DNA from: Scleromatobacter sp045810285
Lineage (GTDB): Bacteria; Pseudomonadota; Gammaproteobacteria; Burkholderiales; Burkholderiaceae_C
DNA length: 64,000 bases
Assembly (NCBI GenBank): GCA_045810285.1
Contig: JBJMWE010000281.1
Span: 12,199 to 76,198 of the forward strand
Direction of reading: 5' to 3'
Shown: positions 36,200 to 44,397 of the stretch, piece after piece
Position numbering within the stretch: the first letter of the stretch is position 1
Layout of the letters: each line of letters opens with the position of its first letter
Translations under genes and position numbers: made by a program
Notes under the pieces: generated by a model
What the model was told of the DNA's origin: nothing
Databases searched by the model: none
The model's input: only the letters and a program-made list of their open reading frames with translations

Positions 36200-36607
36200 A
36201 TGAACCACGCCGCCCGCCTCGTCTCGCACCCCGTCGCGGCCGATGCCGACACGGTCTACGACTTCGCCCATCGCATCGAGAACCTGCCCCAGTGGGCCGC
36301 CGGGCTGACGACGCAGCTCGTCCGGGATGGCGACCAGTGGTTCAGCGAGACGCCCCAGGGGCGCATCCGGATCGAGATGACGCCGCACAACCCGTTCCGC
36401 GTGATGGACCACGACGTCACGTTGCCCGGCGGCCCCACGGTGCACAACGCCTTCCGCGTCACGCCCACCGGCGACGGCAGCCTGCTGGCGTTCGTCGTGC
36501 TGCGGATGCCCGACGCCACGGATGCGGACTTCGAGCGCGACTGCGGGCTCGTCGCTGCGGACCTGCGCACGCTGGCGACCCTGGTGGAAGGCGTGCCCGC
36601 GATCTGA
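36200..36607 (+). CDS. SRPBCC-family protein
   Basis: A 135-residue protein, GAAGGAAG just before the ATG. MNHAARLVSHPVAADADTVY and FAHRIENLPQWAAGL, then VMDHDVTLPGGPTVHNAF and FVVLRMPDATDADFERD, are the strands and final helix of the polyketide-cyclase/START-like fold. Ligand unknown. The next gene follows after 60 bp on the same strand. Confidence 0.75.
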   Translation: MNHAARLVSHPVAADADTVYDFAHRIENLPQWAAGLTTQLVRDGDQWFSETPQGRIRIEMTPHNPFRVMDHDVTLPGGPTVHNAFRVTPTGDGSLLAFVVLRMPDATDADFERDCGLVAADLRTLATLVEGVPAI

Positions 36608-36667
36608 ACGCGGCGCGCCCGGGGTAGAGTCACGGCCACCCGAGACCACCCCGCAGGGAGATTCCAG

Positions 36668-37258
36668 ATGAGCGTGCCCAATCCGTCCGTCGACCCGTGG
36701 TTCGCGAAGGCCAGGCCCTGGCAGGCCGAGATCGCCAGGCTGCGCGAGATCCTGCTCGAGTGCGATCTCGGCGAGGAACTGAAATGGGGCAAGCCGACCT
36801 ACACCGCGGACGGCGCCAACATCGTGCTGATCATGCCGCTGAAGGAAACCTGCACGCTGCTGTTCATGAAAGGCGCGCTGCTGGAAGACCCGAAGGGACT
36901 GCTGGTGCAGCCGGGGGAGAACTCGCAGTCGGCGCGGCAGATGCGCTTCACGTCGGCGGCCGACATCACCAGGCTCAAGGCGACCATCAAGCGCTACGTC
37001 AAGCAGGCCGTCGAGCTCGAGAAGTCCGGCGCGAAGGTCGAGTTCAAAAAGAGCACCGACCTGGTCTATCCGAAGGAATTCCAGGACAAGCTGGACCGCA
37101 ACTCGGCGCTGCGCGAGGCCTTCCTCGCGCTGACGCCGGGCCGCCAGCGCCAGTACCACCTGCATTTCACCGGCGCCAAGCAGGCGGCGACGCGGGAAGC
37201 GCGGGTCGAGAAGGCCATTCCGCTGATCCTCGACGGGCTGGGATTGAACGATCGCTGA
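36668..37258 (+). CDS. YdeI-like protein (DUF1801 plus OmdA-type C-terminus)
   Basis: A 196-residue protein with a CAGGGAG ribosome-binding site. Residues 1-120 show the YdhG/DUF1801 pattern (WQAEIARLREILLECDLGEE, LKWGKPTYTADGANI, FMKGALLEDPKGLL). The C-terminus (FQDKLDRNSALREAFLALTP, GRQRQYHLHFTGAKQAATRE) is the bacteriocin-protection/OmdA-like repeat region. Biochemical function of the family is not established. It appears to pair with the preceding SRPBCC gene. Confidence 0.8.
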   Translation: MSVPNPSVDPWFAKARPWQAEIARLREILLECDLGEELKWGKPTYTADGANIVLIMPLKETCTLLFMKGALLEDPKGLLVQPGENSQSARQMRFTSAADITRLKATIKRYVKQAVELEKSGAKVEFKKSTDLVYPKEFQDKLDRNSALREAFLALTPGRQRQYHLHFTGAKQAATREARVEKAIPLILDGLGLNDR

Positions 37259-37393
37259 CCAGGCGGCGAAGGCCGCGGTCGCTGGCTCATTCCATGAGCC
37301 TGGGCGCTCCTACAGTCCGTCCCAGATCGCAGCCTGATCAAGTTGCAGATCCCAACCCTCGCCGATTCCAGCGACTGGTCGACGAGGCCTCGG

Positions 37394-37421
37394 GCCTGGC
37401 CTTCGCGCCAGGCTTTTTTTT
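37394..37421 (+). terminator. Rho-independent terminator
   Basis: Stem GCCTGGC (37394-37400), 6-base loop, GCCAGGC (37407-37413), then eight T residues (37414-37421). It is 136 bp behind the YdeI-like stop, unusually far for that gene, and could end a small transcript. Confidence 0.85.
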
Positions 37422-37500
37422 GGTTCATCGCCGAAGTGCGGGGAGCGCGTCCGTCCAGACCTGGTGTGGGACGCTGCCCGGAACGTCGATTCTCTGCCCC

Positions 37501-37528
37501 GTCATCCTGCGACTGCGCGCAGGATGAC
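37501..37528. repeat. REP-like hairpin, dispersed copy
   Basis: GTCATCCTGCG (37501-37511), loop ACTGCG, CGCAGGATGAC (37518-37528): an 11-bp perfect stem with the same core as the tandem units near 24.2 kb. Confidence 0.75.
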
Positions 37529-37730
37529 AGGTCAAGGGATGAGCCTGTCCGTGAGGCGATGCCCCCGCCCCGCCAGCCACGTTGCCGGCAGCCTCCCCGC
37601 AGATCGGCGATGAACCTGGCCGCGACTCGGCAAAGACCCCTTCTTGCCGCCCGCGTCGGCACGCTCGAGCGGCCGGGCAGATACATCACGTTGTGACATA
37701 ATTACCGGCTTTGCCCTTCCCCCGAGGCCC

Positions 37731-38132
37731 ATGCCGCCGCTCACCAAGACCGACTTCGAGGCGCTGTCCGAATTCCGCTACCAGATCCGCCGCTTCGAGC
37801 GCTTTTCGGAGGACGTCGTCCAGGCCGAGGGCATCACGCCGCTGCAGTACCTGCTGCTGCTGCATGTCAAGGGCTATCCGGGCCGCGACTTCGCCACGGT
37901 GGGGGAGCTCGCCGACCGGCTGCAGGCCAAGCCGCACGGCGTCGTCGCGCTGGTCTCGCGCTGCGAGGAGAACTTCCTCGTGGAACGCCGCCAGAGCGAT
38001 GTCGACCGCCGCCAGGTCGAGATCCACCTGCTGCCCGCCGGCGAACGCGTGCTGGCGCACCTGGCCCGCCTGCATCGCACCGAGCTGCAATCGCTGGGCA
38101 GCGTGTTCTCCGTGCCCCACATCAACCGCTGA
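37731..38132 (+). CDS. MarR-family transcriptional regulator
   Basis: A 133-residue winged-helix regulator. FRYQIRRFERFSEDVVQAEG and ITPLQYLLLLHVKG form the N-terminal helices; VGELADRLQAKPHGVVALVSR is the recognition helix region and RRQSDVDRRQVEIHLLPAGE the wing. CCCGAGG precedes the ATG. The ClC gene starts 7 bp after its stop, so it heads the ion-transport operon and probably controls it. Confidence 0.85.
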   Translation: MPPLTKTDFEALSEFRYQIRRFERFSEDVVQAEGITPLQYLLLLHVKGYPGRDFATVGELADRLQAKPHGVVALVSRCEENFLVERRQSDVDRRQVEIHLLPAGERVLAHLARLHRTELQSLGSVFSVPHINR

Positions 38133-38139
38133 GCCGCGC

Positions 38140-39996
38140 ATGGATCCAACCGACACCGCCGGCCTGCGCGACCCGCAGCGCGCCCAGGGCGAGCGGCGCG
38201 ACTTCGCGTCCGCCCACCGCCTGCCCGCCATCGCGGCCATCGCCGCCGTCATCGGCGGCGGCAGCGCGCTGGCGGCCTGGGCGCTGCTGCACCTGATCCG
38301 CGTCTTCACGAACCTGTTCTTCTTCCAGACGCTGTCGGACAAGCTCGTCTCGCCGGCCACCAACACGCTGGGCCTGGCGGTGATCGCGGTGCCCGCGGTC
38401 GGCGGGCTGATCATCGGCCTGATGGCGCGCTACGGCTCGGAGAAGATCCGCGGCCACGGCATCCCGGAGGCGATCGAGGCCATCCTGTTCAACAAGAGCC
38501 GGATGTCGCCGAAGGTGGCGGTGCTCAAGCCGATCTCCTCGGGCATCGCGATCGGGTCGGGCGGCCCGTTCGGCGCCGAAGGCCCGATCATCATGACCGG
38601 CGGCGCGCTCGGCTCGCTGATCGGCCAGTTCTTCCACATCACGGCCGCCGAGCGCAAGACGCTGCTGGTGGCAGGCGCCGTGGCCGGCATGACCGCCGTG
38701 TTCGGCACGCCCATCGCGGCCGTGATGCTGGCCGTCGAGCTGCTGCTGTTCGAGCTGCGCCCGCGCAGCCTGCTGCCGGTGGCCGTCGCGTGCTGCGTGG
38801 CCGCGGCCGTGCGCCCGCTGCTGCTGGACGCCGGCGCCCTCTTCCCGCTGCACACGGTCACGCCCGACCTGAAGACGCTCGCCTCCTGCGTCATTGCCGG
38901 CCTGGCCGCGGGCGCGCTGTCGTGGACGGTGTCGACCAGCCTGTACAAGGTCGAGGACCTGTTCACCCGCCTGCCCATCCACTGGATGTGGTGGCCCGCG
39001 CTCGGCGGCTTGGCGGTGGGCATCGGCGGCTGGCTGGAGCCGCGCGCGCTCGGCGTGGGCTACGACGTCATCGGCGACCTGCTCGCCGACCGCCTGGCCG
39101 TGGACGTCGTCCTCGCGCTGATCGTGTGCAAGGCCGCCATGTGGGTCGTGGCGCTCGGCTCGGGCACCTCGGGCGGCGTGCTCGCGCCGCTGCTGATGAT
39201 GGGCGCCGCGCTCGGCGTGCTGGTCGGCCCGTGGCTGCCGGGCGGCCAGGCGGCGCTGTGGCCGCTCGTGTTCATGGCCGCCACGCTCGGCGGCATGATG
39301 CGCGCGCCCATCATGGCGGTGATGTTCGCGCTGGAGCTCACGCACGACGTCGACGCCCTGCTGCCGCTCCTGGTCTCGTCCGCCGTGGCCTACGGCTTCA
39401 CGGTGGCGACGATGCCGCGCTCGATCCTGACCGAGAAGATCTCGCGCCGCGGCCACCACATCTACCGCGAGTACGGCATCGATCCGCTGGAACGCCACAT
39501 CGTGTCCGAGGTCATGACGCGCGAGGTCGAGACGCTGGATGGCGAAGCCAGCGTCGCCGGCGCGCTCGAGCGCCACTTCGGTCCCACGCAGCGCCACCGC
39601 GCGTTCCCGGTGCTGGTCGGCGGCCGCTTCATCGGCATGATCGACCGCGAGACGCTGACGGCCGGCCTGGGCCGCCCGGGCGTCGGGCGCGTGGCCGACC
39701 TGTTCGGCGCCAACGTGCCCGCCATGGCCCTGCCCGACGAGAACTGCCGCATCATCGCCAACCGCCTGGCCGTGCACGGCCTGGAGCGGCTGCCGGTGGT
39801 CACCGATGCGCAGTCGCGCCGCCTGATCGGCATCGTCACGCGCAGCGACCTGATCAAGCCGTCGCTCGCGATCGGCGAGGAGGAGGGGCAGACCGAACGC
39901 TTCTTCGAGCCGCCGCTGGGCCTGGCCCGTGCCCGCTTCCGCGCGCTGACCGAAGTGTCGCAGCCGCCGGACGCCGATGACGACAAGGCGCCCTGA
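38140..39996 (+). CDS. ClC-family chloride channel/antiporter with CBS pair
   Basis: A 618-residue membrane protein. The ClC core (about residues 28-435) has RGHGIPEAIEAIL (the first selectivity motif, with His106 where ClC-ec1 has Ser107), GPFGAEGPIIMTGGALGSLIG (gating Glu147, equivalent to Glu148) and GSGTSGGVLAPLLMMGAALG. The C-terminus has two CBS domains (HIVSEVMTREVETL..., VADLFGANVPAMAL...GIVTRSDLI) that usually bind adenine nucleotides. The gating glutamate favours an H+-coupled exchanger over a passive channel. Anion preference may differ because of the His. The next gene starts one base after the stop. Confidence 0.88.
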   Translation: MDPTDTAGLRDPQRAQGERRDFASAHRLPAIAAIAAVIGGGSALAAWALLHLIRVFTNLFFFQTLSDKLVSPATNTLGLAVIAVPAVGGLIIGLMARYGSEKIRGHGIPEAIEAILFNKSRMSPKVAVLKPISSGIAIGSGGPFGAEGPIIMTGGALGSLIGQFFHITAAERKTLLVAGAVAGMTAVFGTPIAAVMLAVELLLFELRPRSLLPVAVACCVAAAVRPLLLDAGALFPLHTVTPDLKTLASCVIAGLAAGALSWTVSTSLYKVEDLFTRLPIHWMWWPALGGLAVGIGGWLEPRALGVGYDVIGDLLADRLAVDVVLALIVCKAAMWVVALGSGTSGGVLAPLLMMGAALGVLVGPWLPGGQAALWPLVFMAATLGGMMRAPIMAVMFALELTHDVDALLPLLVSSAVAYGFTVATMPRSILTEKISRRGHHIYREYGIDPLERHIVSEVMTREVETLDGEASVAGALERHFGPTQRHRAFPVLVGGRFIGMIDRETLTAGLGRPGVGRVADLFGANVPAMALPDENCRIIANRLAVHGLERLPVVTDAQSRRLIGIVTRSDLIKPSLAIGEEEGQTERFFEPPLGLARARFRALTEVSQPPDADDDKAP

Positions 39997-39997
39997 G

Positions 39998-41128
39998 ATG
40001 GGCGACCGCAACGTCGCCCAGTGGTTCGCCGCCTTCGTGCCCGCCCCGGTCACCGTCTCGCGCCGCGAGATCGCCCTCGGCGCGCTCGGCGCATTGCTGG
40101 GCCTGGGCTGCGCCGCCTGGTTCAGCCAGCACATGCTGGCCGGCCTGAACCCGTGGTTCATCGCGCCGATGGGCGCCTCGGCCGTGCTGCTGTTCGCGGT
40201 GCCGTCCAGCCCGCTGGCCCAGCCCTGGTCCATCATCGGCGGAAACCTGGTCGCAGCCCTGATCGGCGTCAGCTGCGCGAAATGGGTGCCGGACCTCGCG
40301 CTCGCCAGCGCGCTGGCCGGCTCGCTGGCCATCGCGGCGATGTTCTCGCTGCGCTGCCTGCATCCGCCCAGCGGCGCGGTGGCGCTCACCGCCGTGCTGG
40401 GCGGCCCGGCCGTGCGCGCGCTGGGCTACGCGTTCGTGCTGTGGCCGGTGGCGATCGACTCGCTGCTGCTGCTGATGGCCGCGCTCGCGTTCAACGTGTC
40501 CGCGCGCCGGCGCTACCCGCACCGCGCTCCCGCCCCCGCGCCCACGCACCTCACGCGCGACGTGCCGCCGAGCGCGCGCCTGGGCCTGACGCTGCAGGAC
40601 CTGCACGCCGCCATCGAGGCGCGCGGCGAGCTGCTCGACGTCAGCGAGGACGACCTGCAGGAGCTGTTCGTCGAGGCCGAGCACCGGGCCTGGCGGCGCC
40701 GCTTCGGCAGCCTGCGCTGCGGCGAGATCATGTCGCACGACATCATCAGCGTGACGCCGTCGACGCCCGCGCAGGAGGCCTGGCAGCGCATGATCCACCA
40801 CGCCGTCAAGGCGCTGCCGGTGGTGGACGCCCAGTCGCGCCTGCTGGGCATCGTCACCCTGCACGACTTCTTCGTGGGCCATGAGGTGGCGGCCAAGGCC
40901 GGGCACGCTTCCTGGCTGGTCGGCGATATCATGACGCGCGACGTGCTCACGGCATCGCCCGCGCAGGACCTGGTCGACCTCATGCATGCGTTCTCCGACG
41001 GCGGGCGCCACCACCTGCCCGTCGTCGACGACCACAAGCGGCTGGTCGGCATGCTCACGCAGTCCGACATGGTCGCCGCCCTGTTCCGCGCCGGCATCGA
41101 ACGGCCCGTCTCCCCGTCTCCCACCTGA
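39998..41128 (+). CDS. HPP-family membrane protein with CBS pair
   Basis: A 376-residue protein. The N-terminal half (about 20-165) is an HPP membrane domain with NPWFIAPMGASAVLLFAVP and the family signature SLRCLHPPSGAVALTAVLGG. The C-terminal half has two CBS domains (RCGEIMSHDIISVTPSTPAQ, VGDIMTRDVLTASPAQDLVD, each followed by LPVVD). HPP proteins have been linked to nitrite transport in chloroplasts; the bacterial role is unclear. ATG 39998 is used because an earlier ATG at 39977 overlaps the ClC gene by 20 bp. Confidence 0.85.
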   Translation: MGDRNVAQWFAAFVPAPVTVSRREIALGALGALLGLGCAAWFSQHMLAGLNPWFIAPMGASAVLLFAVPSSPLAQPWSIIGGNLVAALIGVSCAKWVPDLALASALAGSLAIAAMFSLRCLHPPSGAVALTAVLGGPAVRALGYAFVLWPVAIDSLLLLMAALAFNVSARRRYPHRAPAPAPTHLTRDVPPSARLGLTLQDLHAAIEARGELLDVSEDDLQELFVEAEHRAWRRRFGSLRCGEIMSHDIISVTPSTPAQEAWQRMIHHAVKALPVVDAQSRLLGIVTLHDFFVGHEVAAKAGHASWLVGDIMTRDVLTASPAQDLVDLMHAFSDGGRHHLPVVDDHKRLVGMLTQSDMVAALFRAGIERPVSPSPT

Positions 41129-41141
41129 TTCCCGCTCCGCC

Positions 41142-42407
41142 GTGTCCCCGACCACCCTGCTGCTCCTCCAACTGATCGTCGTCCTCGTGTCGGCGCGGAT
41201 CTGCGGCTGGGTCGCCAACCGCCTCGGGCAGCCGGGCGTCGTCGGGGAGATGGCGGCCGGCGTCCTGCTGGGACCGATCGTGCTGGGCGCGGTGGCGCCC
41301 GAACTCAGCGCCGCGCTGTTCTCGCCCAAGTCGTTGTCCGGGCTGTCGGCGCTGTCCACGTTCGGCCTGGTGCTGTTCATGTTCGTGATCGGCCTGGAGC
41401 TGCGCTGGCCGCAGGGCGTGCGCGCGCGCATCCAGGCCGCATCCACGGTGGGGGTGGCCAGCGTCGTGCTGCCGATGCTGCTGGGCCTGGCCATCACGCC
41501 GCTGCTCTGGCCCGGGCACGCGCCGGCGGGCGTCGGCTACTGGCCGTTCTCGCTGTTCATGGCGGCCGCGCTCTCGATCACCGCGTTCCCGGTGATGGCG
41601 CGCATCCTGAAGGATCGCGGCCTCGCGCAGACGTCGTACGGCCAGCTCTCGCTCGCCGCGGCGGCGGTCGTCGACGCCATCGCCTGGATCGTCCTGGCCT
41701 TCGTCGTCGCGCTCGTGGGCAACGGCCACGGCTTCGAGGGCGCGGCGGCCACCAGCCTGGGCGTGGTCGCGCTGCTGGCGTTCGTCTTCCTCGTGCTCAA
41801 GCCGGCGTTCGCCTGGCTGCTGCGCATCCACGCGGCCGACGGCGAGCCGTCCGCCACCGTGCTGGCCGCGCTGATGATAGGCCTGCTGGTGTGCGCCCTG
41901 CTCACCGAGTGGATGCACCTGCACGCGGTGTTCGGCGCGTTCCTGTTCGGCGCCGGCCTGCCGCGCGACGACCGGCTGCTGGAATCGCTGCTGCGGCGGG
42001 TCGAGCCGATCGCGATGGTCGTGCTGATGCCGCTGTTCTTCGTGCTGGCCGGCCTGTCCACCACCGCGGGCGCGTTCTCCCCCACCGGTCTCGGCGCCCT
42101 GGCGCTGGTGATCCTGGCAGCGGCCGTCGGCAAGGTCGCGGGCGCCGGGCTGGGCGCCCGCGCGAGCGGCCTGGGCTGGCGCGACAGCCTGGCCACCGGC
42201 GCGCTCATGAACGCCCGCGGGCTGATGGAGCTGGTCGTGATGAAGATCGGCCTGGACGCGGGCCTCATCGGCCACGAGATGTTCACGATGCTGCTGCTGA
42301 TGGCGCTGGCCACCACCGCGATGACGACGCCGATGATCACGCTGTTCGCCGGCCGCCGCCCGGCCGACGCGCGCCTGCCCGCCGAGGGCGAGGTCGCCGG
42401 ATCCTGA
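41142..42407 (+). CDS. CPA2-type cation/proton antiporter (Kef-like)
   Basis: A 421-residue protein with about 12 hydrophobic spans, read from GTG 41142. RICGWVANRLGQPGVVGEMA and AGVLLGPIVLG are the opening of the Na+/H+ exchanger domain; FGLVLFMFVIGLELRW, ALSITAFPVMARIL, and AAAVVDAIAWIVLAF (Asp of the ion site) follow. NARGLMELVVMKIGLDAGLI is typical of the last helices. There is no RCK/TrkA domain, so it is a short Kef/NapA-like antiporter. Ion not predictable; K+ or Na+ are likely. Confidence 0.86.
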   Translation: MSPTTLLLLQLIVVLVSARICGWVANRLGQPGVVGEMAAGVLLGPIVLGAVAPELSAALFSPKSLSGLSALSTFGLVLFMFVIGLELRWPQGVRARIQAASTVGVASVVLPMLLGLAITPLLWPGHAPAGVGYWPFSLFMAAALSITAFPVMARILKDRGLAQTSYGQLSLAAAAVVDAIAWIVLAFVVALVGNGHGFEGAAATSLGVVALLAFVFLVLKPAFAWLLRIHAADGEPSATVLAALMIGLLVCALLTEWMHLHAVFGAFLFGAGLPRDDRLLESLLRRVEPIAMVVLMPLFFVLAGLSTTAGAFSPTGLGALALVILAAAVGKVAGAGLGARASGLGWRDSLATGALMNARGLMELVVMKIGLDAGLIGHEMFTMLLLMALATTAMTTPMITLFAGRRPADARLPAEGEVAGS

Positions 42408-42424
42408 CATCGGCAGGCCGCGTC

Positions 42425-42967
42425 ATGTCCGTGCGACCCGGCTCTTCCCGCGGCGGCTCGCCGCTCGACCGCCTGTCGACTTGGCACCGCCTGGGCGAGC
42501 GCCAGTTCGACGTCCTGCGCTGGCTCGCCACCGGCCACGCCGCGCCGCCGGCCGCCGTCCGCAACACGGCGCAAGGCGTGCTGCGCTACTTCGACCTGAC
42601 GGTCACGGTGCACCACCGCGACGAGGAGGACGACCTCCATCCGGCGCTCGTCGAGTCCATGGCGGGCTCCGATCCGGTGTGCCTGCGCGAGATGGCGGAG
42701 GCCGCGATGCTCGCGCACCGCGCGATCGAGGACGCCTGGCGCGCGGTGCGGCCGGCGGTCGTGGCGCTGTCGCGCGGCGAGCCCGCCACGCTGGCGGCAT
42801 CGGCCGTCGAGGCGCTGGTGGCGCGCTGCACGGAAAACTTCAGCCACGAGGATCGCGAGCTGCTGCCCACCGCGCACCGGCTGCTCGACGACGCGGCGTT
42901 GGCGCAGCTGCGCCAGCGCTTCGACGAGCGCCACTACGACGGCCGCAGGGGCGCCGAGCCGCGCTGA
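42425..42967 (+). CDS. Hemerythrin-like (HHE) domain protein
   Basis: A 180-residue helical protein with hemerythrin-like metal-binding histidines: LRYFDLTVTVHHRDEEDDLHP, EMAEAAMLAHRAIEDAW and RCTENFSHEDRELLPTAHRL. Such proteins bind a di-iron centre and sense or store O2 or NO. It starts 17 bp after the antiporter stop, so it is probably the last gene of the MarR-ClC-HPP-CPA2 operon. Confidence 0.82.
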   Translation: MSVRPGSSRGGSPLDRLSTWHRLGERQFDVLRWLATGHAAPPAAVRNTAQGVLRYFDLTVTVHHRDEEDDLHPALVESMAGSDPVCLREMAEAAMLAHRAIEDAWRAVRPAVVALSRGEPATLAASAVEALVARCTENFSHEDRELLPTAHRLLDDAALAQLRQRFDERHYDGRRGAEPR

Positions 42968-43056
42968 CTTGGTGGAAATCCCGCCTTTGGCGCTGCGCGA
43001 CCGTCACCATCGTCCCGTAGACTGCGTGCACAACGACATCGGGGAGGCAGGCCGGC

Positions 43057-44397
43057 ATGACGCTGACCGTGGAGGAAGTGACCGCGCTCGCGCCGGACGA
43101 CGCGTCCGCCAAGGCGGCGCGCGGGCTCGTCTCGCCGTCGAAGTGGCCGCTGCTGGGCGCCAACGAGGCCGCCGCCTGGGGCGAATGCCAGGGCAGCGGC
43201 TCCAAGCCCTACCAGACGCAGGTCGACCTGTCGGGGCCGGCCTTCCGCTGCTCGTGCCCCAGCCGCAAGTTCCCCTGCAAGCATGGCCTGGCTTTGCTGC
43301 TGCTGCGCGCCGAGCACGGCGGGCGCTTCACGGGCGGCGAGCCGCCGGCCTGGGTCGCCGAATGGCTCGCGTCCCGCACCGACCGCGCGCAGAAGAAGGA
43401 GACGCAGCTGGCCGAGAAGGCGGCGGCGCCCGTCGACCCGCAGGCCGCGGCCCGCAGCGAGGCGCAGCGCTGGAAGCGCATCGAGGGCGCCGCCGCCGAC
43501 CTGCAACGCTTCCTGGCCGACCAGCTCGCGCGCGGCCTGGGCGCGCTCGACGCCAACACGCTCAAGACCTGGGCCACGATGGCGGCGCGCATGGTCGACG
43601 CCCAGGCGCCCGGCCTCGGCGCTCGCCTGCAGGACACGATGGCGGGCGTGCGCCAGGGCGAGCACTGGCCCGAGCGCAGCCTGCACGGGCTGGGGCTGCT
43701 GCAACTGGCATGCGACGCGATCGCCCGCCGCGAGTCGCTGTCGCCCGAACGCCAGGCCGACCTGCGCACGCTGGCGGGCTGGCCGCATGACCAGGGCGCG
43801 GTCGCCGCCACGGGCGAGCGCACGGCCGATCTCTGGCTGGTACTGGGCGTCACCACCGAGGAGCGCGCGAACAAGCTGACCGAGCGCCGCGTGTGGCTGC
43901 GCGGCGCCGCCAGCGGCCGCACGGGCTGGCTGCTGGACCACGCGTTCGCGGGCCGCGGCTTCGAGCAGGCCTGGACCGCCGGCGCCGCCGTCCAGGCGAC
44001 GCTGGCCTTCTTCCCGAGCGCGGCGCCGTTGCGCGCGCTCGTGGTCGAACGCGGCGCGGCGGGCGACGCCAGCGGCCTCGCAATCGACGCCGCCCTGTCG
44101 TCCGCCGATGCGCCATGGCGCCAGGTGGCCGAGCGTGTCGCGGCCAATCCGTGGTTGACGCTGCATCCGCTGCTCCTGCGCGACGCCGTCGTCGAGTCGG
44201 CGGGCGACGCGGCCTGGCTGCGCCGCGGCGATTCGGCGTGGCCGCTGCGGGCGTCCGAGGGCGACCTCTGGCGCCTGCTGGCCTGCACCGGCGGCGCGCC
44301 CGTCAGCCTGGCCGCGGAATGGGACGGCGTCGCCGTGCGGCCGTTGACGGCCTGGACGGACGCCGGCCGCCCCGCCTGGTTCAAGGAGGTGGCGTGA
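43057..44397 (+). CDS. SWIM zinc-finger protein
   Basis: A 446-residue protein. The zinc finger is FRCSCPSRKFPCKHGLALLL with Cys65, Cys67, Cys74 and His76. VSPSKWPLLGANEAAAWGEC and GSGSKPYQTQVDLSGPAF precede it as in the family that always neighbours MoxR/VWA genes. The C-terminal 300 residues have no recognised fold. The stop overlaps the start of the next gene, whose AAGGAGG site lies inside this gene. First gene of a five-gene operon. Confidence 0.85.
   Translation: MTLTVEEVTALAPDDASAKAARGLVSPSKWPLLGANEAAAWGECQGSGSKPYQTQVDLSGPAFRCSCPSRKFPCKHGLALLLLRAEHGGRFTGGEPPAWVAEWLASRTDRAQKKETQLAEKAAAPVDPQAAARSEAQRWKRIEGAAADLQRFLADQLARGLGALDANTLKTWATMAARMVDAQAPGLGARLQDTMAGVRQGEHWPERSLHGLGLLQLACDAIARRESLSPERQADLRTLAGWPHDQGAVAATGERTADLWLVLGVTTEERANKLTERRVWLRGAASGRTGWLLDHAFAGRGFEQAWTAGAAVQATLAFFPSAAPLRALVVERGAAGDASGLAIDAALSSADAPWRQVAERVAANPWLTLHPLLLRDAVVESAGDAAWLRRGDSAWPLRASEGDLWRLLACTGGAPVSLAAEWDGVAVRPLTAWTDAGRPAWFKEVA

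Larger units (their letters stand above)
37259..37730. other. Gene-free stretch with terminator and REP-like hairpin
   Basis: Some 470 bp without a credible protein gene. It holds a hairpin GGCTCAT-TCC-ATGAGCC (37284-37300), a strong intrinsic terminator (37394-37421) and a REP-like stem (37501-37528). The 3' part up to 37730 would contain the promoter of the MarR gene. Confidence 0.6.

Noticed and set aside
34733..37165. 810-codon minus-strand frame over the nitrilase-like and SRPBCC genes
   Set aside because: Covers several well-supported plus-strand genes and shows only composition-driven sequence.
38122..40389. 755-codon minus-strand frame opposite the ClC and HPP genes
   Set aside because: Shadow rich in Arg, Gln and His; no start site or family resemblance.
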